Part shown: positions 45,211 to 53,437 of the stretch, piece after piece
How positions within the stretch are numbered: the first letter of the stretch is position 1
Layout of the letters: each line of letters begins with the position of its first letter
Assembly (NCBI GenBank): GCA_907163375.1
Contig: CAJQUW010002155.1
Span: forward strand, 1-64,000
Origin: Prostheceraeus crozeri
Taxonomy: Eukaryota > Platyhelminthes > Polycladida > Euryleptidae
Length of the DNA: 64,000 bases
Reading direction: 5' to 3'
The notes under the pieces: model-generated
Database searches by the model: none
What the model saw: only the letters and a program-made list of their open reading frames with translations
Told to the model about the DNA's origin: nothing
Made by a program: the position numbers and the translations under genes

Positions 45211-48200
45211 ATGAATGTAGAAGTACTTTATACAAAAAATGGACCTGATGGAATTCCTGAAGAAATAATACAAGGACATTTTACAAATTCACAAGAAATT
45301 CATAATGTAAATGATATACAACCCATATTTGAATCGATGATACTTAAATTAGAAAATTGTATAATTGAAGCCCAGTTACGTGAATCTGGTTGGAGATTTG
45401 TTAAAATACTATCTAAGAAAATAGTAATTGATAAATATAAAAATAATACTGGTGGTAGTTATGTTCCTTTGCCTTTCAGTTCACCACAAATAATCAACAT
45501 AAAAAATGAAGATGATTATTGTTTTCTGTGGAGTATTATAGCACATTTACATCCTGCAAAATATCACAAAGAAAGACTAAGTCATTATAATAAAGAAGAA
45601 TACATAAATGAATTTGATCTTTCTGATGGCTTAGATGAATTTCCATATGATTATAATAGGTTAAAAAAGTTTCATAAAAAGAATAAAAATTTAATAGAAG
45701 TAAATGTTTTTGAATTAAATGTGAATTATGTTTCTATTGGTAAAATTACTCCACTTTACTCAGATTCAAAAAAATTTTATTTGAATAATAAAAATTTATG
45801 TCAATCAGAAATAGTATATAATGATAGGGGAAATTACATGCATCATAATATTTTTTACCAAGGAAATATAATATGTACTGAAAAATTTGAACTTGTTAAA
45901 ACATTATCACCAATAATGATTAATCATAATAATTATAAAGGACGTACTGATGATTATAATTACAAATATTCATCTTTATCTTCAGAATATCAACAAAAAT
46001 TAGAAAATTTAAATAAAAGTTTACAAAAATGTAAAACAGATTATCAACAACAAACAAAAATATTAGTACAAGAATATGGCCATAAATATGAAAATAAGAT
46101 AGAAACGATTCAAAAATTAAATGAAGAAAATAATGAATTAAATAATGAAGAAAATGAAACCAATCAAAAAATAAATGAATCTTTAAGAAAATGTCTACAA
46201 CAATATAAAGAACAATATGATAAAGAATATATTTATCAGCTACAAATATTAAATCAAAATTATCATCAAAATACATTTAATCTTGCAAAAGAAATTAATG
46301 AAACACATGAAATATATCAAGATAAATTTGAAAAACTAGAACAGTCAAAACAACCAGCACAAGCGAATATATTATATTATCAGGGTCATTTTATATTGTG
46401 TAAAGATGTTTCTATATTTACAAAAACTTCAGATAATACAAATTTTCCTTGTCTTCAATGTATGACAAGTTTTAGAACTTTAGAAGAAATGAATAGACAT
46501 TTGGAGAATTGTCAACAAAACGAAGCAGTTCAAAATACTTTTCCTAAAGATGATTATTTAGAATATAATAAATGGTATTTTAAAAATAAAGTACCCTTTA
46601 CTATTTATTGTGATTTTGAAGCATATAATGTTAATATGACACAAAATCAAACGGAAAGTTCCAGGGCTTCACCCGATTCTGAAAATTATAATTCTGAAAA
46701 AAGTGCACCTGGAAAAAGTTCAACTGAACAAAGTAAAGAAAAATATTTATTTGAACAAAAACCATTATGTTGGGGAATGTACATTCATTCAAATTATCCT
46801 GAATTATTTAAATCAGAATATTTACAATACTATGGTGAAGATAGTTCAGAAATGTTTACAAAGAAAGTAGAAGAATTACAAGGACGTTTTTCACAATTGC
46901 TTGAAACAAATAAACCAATGATACCATTAACGGATGAAGAAAGAAAAGAATTTTATGATGAAATAAATTGTTATTACTGTGGAAAAGAATTTGCAAAAAA
47001 TTATAAAACTGGCAGAGGTAGATATATTGATAAAGTAAAAGATCATGATCATCTAAATGGATTATATAGAGGTGCAGCACATAATTCTTGTAATCTTAAT
47101 GCTAATAAATTTAAATATAACTTTGTTCCTTTATATTTCTACAATGGTTCTAAATATGATTTCCATCTAGTAATGAAAGATTTATTTTCATCTGAAAAAT
47201 TACAACAACAAAAAATAAATGTACTATGTAAACAAGAAGAAGAATATTTTTCAATGCAATTAGGTTGTATTAGAATTTTAGATGCATTTAGATTTTTTAC
47301 TCCTTATTCATTAGATGTTATGGGAAAAACTTTGAAATCTGAACAATGTAAAATATTAAATAAATATAATTTAAAACCTTTAAAAGGAATATTTCCGTAT
47401 GAGTACATAACTGGAGATTTTAATTCTGTGAATAAAATTATGGAAGAAGAACAACTTCCTCCAATAAATAAATTTAAATCAACATTAAAACAATCACAAT
47501 TATCAGACGAAGACTATGCAGAAGCTGAAAAGAATTGGAGAGAGTTAAATTGTAAAACAATGTATGATTATACAATGAAATATCTTCAGATAGATGTATT
47601 AATACTAGCTGATCTTTTCGAAAACTTTCGTGACATGTGTTTAGAATATTACGGAATAGATCCATGTTATTGTTATTCTACACCAGGTTTAACATGGTTA
47701 GCAGGATTAAAACATACTGGTGTTCAAGCCGATGGCTCTAGGACAAAGTCCGTTAAACTTAAACATTATAAAGAAAATACATATGATAAATTATTATTTT
47801 TTGAATCTGGAATTAGAGGTGGAGTTTCATCAGTTTTAGGTAATAGATATGTTAAATGTTATAATAAGAAAGTAAATCCACATACATATGGAATAATGAA
47901 ACCTTTATCTCCAGAAGAAAAAGAAAAGATATTAGAAATTTTTCGAACGAAACAAGAAGGAGTAGAACGTGAAAAAGCAATTGATGAATTCATGAGAGAA
48001 AACTATTTGTTATATTATGATTTTAATAGCTTATATTCTTCTTGCATGATACAAGAATTACCAACAGGTGAAATGACATGGTGTAATAATCTAGATTATC
48101 AAAGAACATATGATGGTGAAAATAATTTTGGTTATGTATATGAAGTTGATTTAGTATATCCTGATTATATAAAAGACGCAACAAAATATTATCCTTTCTG

Positions 48201-49221
48201 TCCAGAAAACAAAATTCCCAATATAGAAGATTTTTCAGATTATCAAAAATCTATAATACCGAAAAAATACAGACCAACAAAAAAACTTATGTTAACACAA
48301 GGTAATAAAGGAAAGTATGTTGTTGAAGGAAGAATGCTAGATTGGTATTTAGATCATGGCATGATTCTCACCAAAATACATCGAAAACTAGAGTATAGAA
48401 AATCTAAATGGTTAAAAAATTATATAGAGTTCAATATTGAAAAACGTAAAATAGCTAAAAGAAATAAAGATGATTTTGGAAACGTTTTCTTCAAATTAAT
48501 GAATAATGCATTTTATGGTAAGACTTTAGAAAATGTGCGTAATAGACAAAATATTGAAATAGTTTATGATAGAGATAGATTTCAAAATTTAACAAGGAAA
48601 CCTACATATAAAAGAACTACTAGATTCAGTGATGAACTTTGTGCTGTTCATCTAAGAAGAAGCATTGTAAAACATGATAAGTTTAATTTCATTGGTTTCA
48701 CTATATTAGAATTAGCTAAACTATTTATGTATAGTTTTATATATGATTATTTAGCACCTGCTTATGGCAAAAACTATAAATTACACTTTACAGATACCGA
48801 TTCTGTTTTCTTAGAACTAACAATACCGTATAATTCTACACTTGTTAAAGAAATTAATAAAATAAAAGATATCATTCATCCTTCTGATTTATGTAAAGTA
48901 AAAGATGAATTAGAAGGAAATGAAGATTTCATAACAGAAGCTATATTTTTAAAATCTAAATGTTATTGTTATGATACAACTAATAATATTAAAACACATA
49001 AAACATTAAAAGGAATTTCAAAGGCATCAGTGGCTAATCAAATAACATTTCAAGATTATAAAAATGCATTATTTAATAATGAAATAAAAACAGCATGTAA
49101 TTATAGACTTAATTCTAAAAAACATAACATGTATTTAAAAGAAGAACATAAATTAGCATTAGATCCATTTGATGATAAAAGAAAAATTTTACCTGATGGA
49201 ATAACTACTGAACCTTTTTAA
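45211..49221 (+). CDS. POLB: DNA polymerase B (protein-primed type)
   Basis: A 1336-residue polymerase, intact. An N-terminal Polinton-specific region has DDYCFLWSIIAHLHP near residue 103. A coiled coil spans 259-380 and a C2H2-like finger 414-435. Exonuclease motifs are ExoI Asp468/Glu470 (CDFEAYN), ExoII Asp650 (NGSKYDFHL) and ExoIII Asp795/Asp801 (YLQIDVLILAD). Between ExoI and ExoII is an endonuclease VII-like Cys/His module: Cys587, Cys590, DHDH 611-614, then AHNSCNL. Polymerase motifs are A Asp937 (DFNSLYSS), B Lys1095-Lys1104 (KLMNNAFYGK) and C Asp1195/Asp1197 (TDTDS). It would copy the element, probably from a protein primer at the termini. Two hairpin elements are inserted in frame (46664 and 47741). 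Confidence 0.95.
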   Translation: MNVEVLYTKNGPDGIPEEIIQGHFTNSQEIHNVNDIQPIFESMILKLENCIIEAQLRESGWRFVKILSKKIVIDKYKNNTGGSYVPLPFSSPQIINIKNEDDYCFLWSIIAHLHPAKYHKERLSHYNKEEYINEFDLSDGLDEFPYDYNRLKKFHKKNKNLIEVNVFELNVNYVSIGKITPLYSDSKKFYLNNKNLCQSEIVYNDRGNYMHHNIFYQGNIICTEKFELVKTLSPIMINHNNYKGRTDDYNYKYSSLSSEYQQKLENLNKSLQKCKTDYQQQTKILVQEYGHKYENKIETIQKLNEENNELNNEENETNQKINESLRKCLQQYKEQYDKEYIYQLQILNQNYHQNTFNLAKEINETHEIYQDKFEKLEQSKQPAQANILYYQGHFILCKDVSIFTKTSDNTNFPCLQCMTSFRTLEEMNRHLENCQQNEAVQNTFPKDDYLEYNKWYFKNKVPFTIYCDFEAYNVNMTQNQTESSRASPDSENYNSEKSAPGKSSTEQSKEKYLFEQKPLCWGMYIHSNYPELFKSEYLQYYGEDSSEMFTKKVEELQGRFSQLLETNKPMIPLTDEERKEFYDEINCYYCGKEFAKNYKTGRGRYIDKVKDHDHLNGLYRGAAHNSCNLNANKFKYNFVPLYFYNGSKYDFHLVMKDLFSSEKLQQQKINVLCKQEEEYFSMQLGCIRILDAFRFFTPYSLDVMGKTLKSEQCKILNKYNLKPLKGIFPYEYITGDFNSVNKIMEEEQLPPINKFKSTLKQSQLSDEDYAEAEKNWRELNCKTMYDYTMKYLQIDVLILADLFENFRDMCLEYYGIDPCYCYSTPGLTWLAGLKHTGVQADGSRTKSVKLKHYKENTYDKLLFFESGIRGGVSSVLGNRYVKCYNKKVNPHTYGIMKPLSPEEKEKILEIFRTKQEGVEREKAIDEFMRENYLLYYDFNSLYSSCMIQELPTGEMTWCNNLDYQRTYDGENNFGYVYEVDLVYPDYIKDATKYYPFCPENKIPNIEDFSDYQKSIIPKKYRPTKKLMLTQGNKGKYVVEGRMLDWYLDHGMILTKIHRKLEYRKSKWLKNYIEFNIEKRKIAKRNKDDFGNVFFKLMNNAFYGKTLENVRNRQNIEIVYDRDRFQNLTRKPTYKRTTRFSDELCAVHLRRSIVKHDKFNFIGFTILELAKLFMYSFIYDYLAPAYGKNYKLHFTDTDSVFLELTIPYNSTLVKEINKIKDIIHPSDLCKVKDELEGNEDFITEAIFLKSKCYCYDTTNNIKTHKTLKGISKASVANQITFQDYKNALFNNEIKTACNYRLNSKKHNMYLKEEHKLALDPFDDKRKILPDGITTEPF
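46651..46677 (+). repeat. In-frame hairpin element (PolB, copy 1)
   Basis: ACGGAAAGTTCCAGGGC then TTCACCCGAT; the core GGGC-TTC-ACCC (46664-46674) has one mismatch. It encodes ESSRASPD in a variable insert just after the ExoI motif. Confidence 0.75.
47731..47754 (+). repeat. In-frame hairpin element (PolB, copy 2)
   Basis: GATGGCTCTAGGAC then AAAGTCCGTT; the core GGAC-AAA-GTCC is at 47741-47751. It encodes DGSRTKSV between ExoIII and polymerase motif A. Confidence 0.75.
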
Positions 49222-49301
49222 TTTTCTAATTTCTAAGATAGACAAATTTGATATATATATAAAATAAAAAAATATTGTAACACTATATTTGTATATTTTT
49301 A
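49222..49301. other. Convergent gap between PolB and ATPase
   Basis: An 80-bp A/T-only-like gap with a TATATATATA run. No GC hairpin of the family is seen here, unlike several other gene ends. Confidence 0.6.
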
Positions 49302-50068
49302 TCACTCCGCGAAAATATTTTCGATAACTCTTTCATGAATTTTTTTATCAATATTAATTGTAATGAAGCCATAATCTTTTGACCAAGCATTATTACACGA
49401 TTGTTTAAATTCATCTTTATTTCTTACGCATAAATCTCTTAACAAATCACTTAAGTTTCTTGCATTTATTTCAAATAGTATAAATATATTTGCATTCTTT
49501 CTAATAACACTTCCGTCTAATGAATACATACTTTGTGTTAAATAAAAAACACTACAGTTATTATGTCTACTTCTTGTGAAATAATTTCTCTGAACTGACT
49601 GATTTCTATCATTAACACAATCATCAAAAATTACACAATGTTTCATTGTTTTATCTAGTTTACTAGGATCTTGCATATTACCACTATCATCTATTAATTG
49701 TATCTTTATATGGTTATTTTTATTAGATTCTACTAACTGATTATTTTTTGCTGCTTCTTCACACCACGAACTTATTTCTTCTTCATCTTCAGATTTTTCA
49801 TATTCTTTGAATAATGAAGCAATTGCTGTTTTTTTAAGATTATTTTCAAATCCATATTTTAAAAATTGATAGACGGGTTGTTCTGCTGTTGTTGTATAAA
49901 TTATAAGATTGTTATAATCCAAAAAATTTGGAGTCGTCAAAATTTTAAACAATAGATACGTTTTTCCACATCCTGATCTTCCACAAATAACTGACAAAAC
50001 TTTATTAGATAAATTTGGATGATGATTAAATTTAAGTTTTTTTTATTTAATGGTAGTACTTCACTCAT
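49302..50068 (-). pseudogene. ATP: FtsK/A32-type packaging ATPase, start frame-broken
   Basis: The main open frame (49302-49997, 231 codons) carries Walker A GRSGCGKT (residues 6-13) and Walker B CVIFDD (121-126). Downstream STRSRHNN-like and FYLTQS motifs are typical of the viral DNA-packaging ATPases of Polintons. It would pump DNA into preformed capsids. The frame has no ATG. The plausible start at 50066-50068, with the shared context (TATTAAAAAATG), is in another frame. The shift falls in a run of eight A (minus strand, 50037-50044). This may be a sequencing length error or a real inactivating mutation; the catalytic motifs are otherwise intact. Confidence 0.85.
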
Positions 50069-50146
50069 TTTTTAATAAAAAAAATTTATTTTTATTTTAT
50101 TTTTATTTCTAAAGAAGAAGAAAATTAAACTTCTCTAGCTTCGCGT

Positions 50147-50163
50147 GGGAGTTTATACCTCCC
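50147..50163. repeat. Hairpin at the end of the penton gene
   Basis: GGGAG-7 nt-CTCCC spans the last codons and stop of the penton-like gene (minus strand). It is followed by an AGCTTCGCG block like the sequence within the terminal palindrome loop at 52955. Confidence 0.5.
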
Positions 50164-50940
50164 GAACCAAAAGATCTATCATAATCTCTTCACCTCCAAA
50201 ATTTATTTCTTGCCCTTTCTCATCAGTGATTCTAATGCCAATGTTGTTAATAGTTTTTCTTGTAATAGGGAAATATATTAATGTTTGTGGAATTACATTT
50301 AGTCTATAACCAATGGGTACAGTAAAAGCTGGAAAACTGAATATTAAATTTGATAATTTACCATTATATATCCTCCTTCAATAATGTCACAATGTACAAC
50401 AATTGAATTTATTTCAGTTATTTTTGGAATCTTCTCACCTAAATGATAACCTTGACTATAGGTTTGTTTATTAAATCCTAATAGCTTTGACAATGATCTA
50501 TCATGATTAAAATCAACTTGATGATTTTCGTCTAAAGTAAGAGAAAATTTATTAACTGCCGGTTCAACTGCAAAATGTAATTGTTTCTTATCTTTAAATG
50601 ATATACCTAAGTGTCTCTTAATTTCATTTGATATTGTTTCAACTTCGTAAGAACCAGGAAGAAAAGTTAATATTTTCCATGTTTTGCCTTTATCAGTAGA
50701 ATATCTAAATTGATCATTCACATCTTTGATAACGTTTTGAATAGTGTTAAATGTGGAGAAACTAGTCAATGCAATTTGATAATTTTTATTTTGTTCCAAA
50801 TGTAGAATGGGTTCTAAATTACAAGTGTGTGATGAAGTAGTTGTTATAATTTTTAACGTCGTACTAAATTTTGATGAACCCAAAATCTCTGTCAAATTTT
50901 CTAAATGATTATTAATTTTGTCTAAATCTGCTGAACACAT
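50153..50940 (-). pseudogene. Penton-like minor capsid protein, frameshifted
   Basis: The N-terminal 198 codons (50344-50940) match the Polinton minor capsid (penton-like, single jelly-roll by family knowledge): LPGSYEVETISNEIKRHL, LSKLLGF and INSIVVHCDIIEGGY. The frame then stops at 50344. A second open stretch on the same strand, about 50153-50379 in another frame, continues the family pattern (TVPIGY, YFPITRK, IRITDE) to a TAA at 50153-50155. The frame change lies between about 50360 and 50380. The penton forms the five-fold vertices, so a real break would prevent capsid assembly. A base-calling error is the alternative. The start at 50938-50940 has the TTTAAAAATG context. Confidence 0.8.
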
Positions 50941-50950
50941 TTTTAAACTA

Positions 50951-51017
50951 AAAAAATTAAATAAATATTATAGATAAAAATCGTAGATAAAAATCATAGA
51001 TAAAAATCATAGATAAA
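50951..51017. repeat. Short tandem repeats (ATAGATAAAAATC)
   Basis: Four to five copies of a 14-base unit GATAAAAATC(A/G)TA lie between the penton start and the end of the next gene. Function unknown. Confidence 0.8.
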
Positions 51018-51019
51018 AA

Positions 51020-51847
51020 TTAGAAACAACATATTTCAGCTACACTTTTATAATCCTCTTCATTTAGAATCTTCTTTTCTAACAGTCTTTTCAATATAGC
51101 ATGAATTTCATTGAAACTAGAATTATGTCCTTCTTTTATTGCAGATATTAAAATATTTAATCTATTTAGTAATTCTTGTGGATCATCTGGTAAAAATATG
51201 GTTGTTTCTGTTTTCTGTTTTTCAGATAAACCTTTTCCTACTTTAACTCCCGTTGATAATAAATTTTCTAATTGTTTATAACGTCTAAGAGATTTTACTG
51301 CACCAACTCTGTCTAACATAGCTTTATATTTTATGAGATCTTCTACAGCATAATTATTTAAATCTGCTCCTCTTAAAAGATCAACAAAATTTCTATCTAA
51401 ATTAAAAGGAGATTTATCTGGTGAAAAAATTAAACCTCGAAAAGGTTGTGGAAATGTTTCTTTTTGTCCGAGATAAAATCTAGGTATTGTTTTTCCATCT
51501 ATAAATGAAATAGAATGTTCAAATTGCATAGATTTTGGTAATTTCTTATTAATGTTTGATTCTAGTAATCCATAGTCATCTAATATAGTTTTGTGCTCTG
51601 GATCTGTTATATCAATTTGTTTATCATTATTTGTAAGTTCTTTTTCAAGAGTTTTAAATGGTTTCATAGTTTTTTCAAAATCAGTTTTTACTTGTTCGGT
51701 TTGCTGCATTTTTTCAAACATATCAGATTGAATACCAGCTTTTATCATTCTATGTTGAAGATGATTTTCTTTCATAATATTTCTTTGTTTTATTAACTCT
51801 TCTAATTGTTTTATTCTTTTAAAATTATCAGCTCTAATTTTATCCAT
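51020..51847 (-). CDS. Conserved-type Polinton protein, function unknown
   Basis: A 275-residue protein if started at the ATG at 51847, which has the shared context (TTTTAAAAATGG). An upstream ATG at 51901 adds 18 residues and lacks the context. The N-terminal half (residues 5-75) is a charged helical region, probably coiled coil (RIKQLEELIKQR). The middle holds FYLGQKETFPQPFRGLIFSP. The C-terminal part (LPDDPQELLNRLNILISAI, NEIHAILKRLLE) is helical. The pattern DP-x2-L-x2-RL...NE-x3-IL looks like an uncharacterised late protein of related elements. Its position beside the penton and ATPase genes suggests a virion or assembly role. Confidence 0.55.
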   Translation of the reverse strand: MDKIRADNFKRIKQLEELIKQRNIMKENHLQHRMIKAGIQSDMFEKMQQTEQVKTDFEKTMKPFKTLEKELTNNDKQIDITDPEHKTILDDYGLLESNINKKLPKSMQFEHSISFIDGKTIPRFYLGQKETFPQPFRGLIFSPDKSPFNLDRNFVDLLRGADLNNYAVEDLIKYKAMLDRVGAVKSLRRYKQLENLLSTGVKVGKGLSEKQKTETTIFLPDDPQELLNRLNILISAIKEGHNSSFNEIHAILKRLLEKKILNEEDYKSVAEICCF

Positions 51848-51968
51848 TTTTAAAATATAATATTTGAATTTTGTGGTAACATTGGAATACAGCAAAAACA
51901 TTTTACTGAACAAATTATTTTTTTATTGCTTTGTTGTCTGACATCTTTTCGTTTAAAGTTTTCTCGTT

Positions 51969-52694
51969 TTAAGTTTTGTTTAATAAAGTTTTGTTCAATA
52001 AAGTTTTGCTTAAATTTTCGCTTAAAGTTTTTAGCTCTTCTAAAAAAAATTTGTCATTTTCTTCATTAGAAATTTTAGCATCACTAGAAATTTTGCCATC
52101 CTTTTTATTTTTATCATCAACTTTTTCTGTCTGTGATTGAAATGATATTTGATTTACTTCATTAGCTATTTGATCAAATTTTTCAATCTCATCTAACGTA
52201 ATAACATTATCATCACATACTCTTTGAAAGTAGTAATGTAGTTTATCATAGACTTCTTTAATATGTAAATGCTTAGTTTTTAATGATTTTCGTTTCTTAG
52301 TTATTAAAGATTTATCTAACATTGTAACAAGTGAAGTTGCAAAAACACCCGTACCTGTTAAAGCTGTAGCAACTACTGGAATTACTAAAACACCTGAAGA
52401 TATAACAATTGTCAAAGCACCTAAACTTATTGTTAAGAATATGCCAATTCCTTGTGTTACATTCTTAACTTTAGTCCATCTCTTTCTTAATTTTTTATAA
52501 TGCTCTAATCTTAATAATAATTGAGATTCCTTATCTTTCATATACCTAACTCTATCTTTGTGTTTTTCTTTATTCATTTTTTCAATGTTAATCTTTTCAA
52601 TGTCCATTAAAGTAGAACTACGTTCATATGATAACGAAGGATATATTCTTGAGGTTCCTTCCACTTTTGTTTCATCCACTTTTGTTTCTTCCAT
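51969..52694 (-). CDS. Two-TM membrane protein starting in the right terminal repeat
   Basis: A 241-residue protein from the ATG at 52694 (CATTTAAAAATGG). It opens with a 1.5-copy acidic repeat (MEETKVDETKVEGTSR). A Lys/Glu-rich helix follows (residues 35-75). Two hydrophobic segments (about 83-105 and 107-130, IGIFLTISLGALTIVI and VLVIPVVATALTGTGVFA) come next, and then a basic and helical tail. The end is a small repeat KTLLNKTLLNKT. The first ~29 codons lie inside the inverted repeat, so a copy of this start exists at the left end (35961). The function is unknown; a membrane-remodelling or host-modulating role is only a guess. Confidence 0.6.
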   Translation of the reverse strand: MEETKVDETKVEGTSRIYPSLSYERSSTLMDIEKINIEKMNKEKHKDRVRYMKDKESQLLLRLEHYKKLRKRWTKVKNVTQGIGIFLTISLGALTIVISSGVLVIPVVATALTGTGVFATSLVTMLDKSLITKKRKSLKTKHLHIKEVYDKLHYYFQRVCDDNVITLDEIEKFDQIANEVNQISFQSQTEKVDDKNKKDGKISSDAKISNEENDKFFLEELKTLSENLSKTLLNKTLLNKT

Positions 52695-53003
52695 TTTTAA
52701 ATGAATTTTTTGAATAAATATTTTGAATAAATATTTTGAATACAATCTTCTGGTATATTGAGACTACGTGATATTTTGAGACAACTTAAATTTTCGTCTG
52801 CCTAAATTTTCAAAATTCTTAGACCACGTGATATTTTGAGACAACTTAAATTTTCGCCCTTCGGCCACGTGAAATTTGAAATCTACCTAAATTTTTGAAA
52901 TTTTGATTTTTTTGAAAATTTTGAAAACCCCTGCAAAAGTGTGACATCCGGCGCAAGCGAAGCGAAGCAAAGCGAAGCGAAGCGTCGCGCCGGATGTCAC
53001 ACT
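52630..53003 (-). repeat. Right terminal repeat region of the Polinton
   Basis: The inner part (52630 to about 52780) matches the left end in inverse orientation, including the coding start of the two-TM protein and a TCACGTGATATTTT-like block. Further out come two 60-bp-spaced repeats with CACGTGATATTTTGAGACAA (52767 and 52825) and a weaker third, then the 17-bp palindrome at 52938-53003. The AGACCGTTCC sequence found at the left end is not present, so the outer parts of the two ends differ and the true right border is uncertain. Confidence 0.6.
52938..53003. repeat. 17-bp perfect palindrome with AGCGA-repeat loop
   Basis: AGTGTGACATCCGGCGC (52938-52954) pairs exactly with its complement at 52987-53003. 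The 32-base loop is made of AAGCG units. It is the last distinctive sequence at the right side of the Polinton and starts AGT and ends ACT. It may be the true terminus, a fold-back remnant of it, or a tiny MITE. Confidence 0.7.
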
Positions 53004-53437
53004 ATATACTACTACTGTCTGATTAGTAATATTCACGTAACTAATGTAAAGTATTCAACTTCGTTGCATACTTCGAGATTCACATGTCCCGTATGCATGA
53101 TCATGAATGGTGCGGACATAGTTCACTGCTTCAGAAAAAACATGTGCATGTATGATGCACTTGTTGCGATGTACTTGTTGCAAAACTTCACATTCCACGC
53201 TGCAATAATCTCGATGACTAAGCTGAGTTGGCTGTTGCTTTCCAAAATCAGTATAAATTTCTAAGTGTGCAATGAAGATAGCATAATTTGAAAAATTTAA
53301 ATGCACTTCAAATTCCGTCTGAAAAAGCAGTAGAAGCAAGATTATTATCCTTCAGTTGATGCTAAAAACAGCGTTCGTCTCTCCTTGAAATTTATTGACC
53401 AGATTAAAATAGTTATTTAAAAGATATGTACAACCCT
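53004..53437. other. Right flank of the Polinton, nothing recognised
   Basis: Short overlapping frames on both strands only. Confidence 0.4.

Larger units (their letters stand above)
35470..53003. mobile_element. Polinton/Maverick (polintovirus/adintovirus-like) element
   Basis: About 17.5 kb carrying the hallmark Polinton gene set: PolB, retrovirus-type integrase, adenain-type protease, FtsK/A32-type ATPase, major capsid protein and penton-like minor capsid protein. PLA2, hydrophobic minor virion proteins and a fibre candidate are also present. Genes are tightly packed, AT-rich and intron-free, and lie in blocks of alternating strand. Inverted terminal regions share about 150 bp that include a coding start. 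The full capsid module suggests it is, or recently was, a virus-like agent able to form particles. Breaks are few: the penton and ATPase frameshifts, the TAA before PolB and the truncated protease paralogue. Confidence 0.95.

Noticed and set aside
45920-46276. 118-codon minus-strand frame inside PolB
   Set aside because: Shadow of the PolB coiled-coil region; low-complexity complement of codons rich in AAT/GAA.
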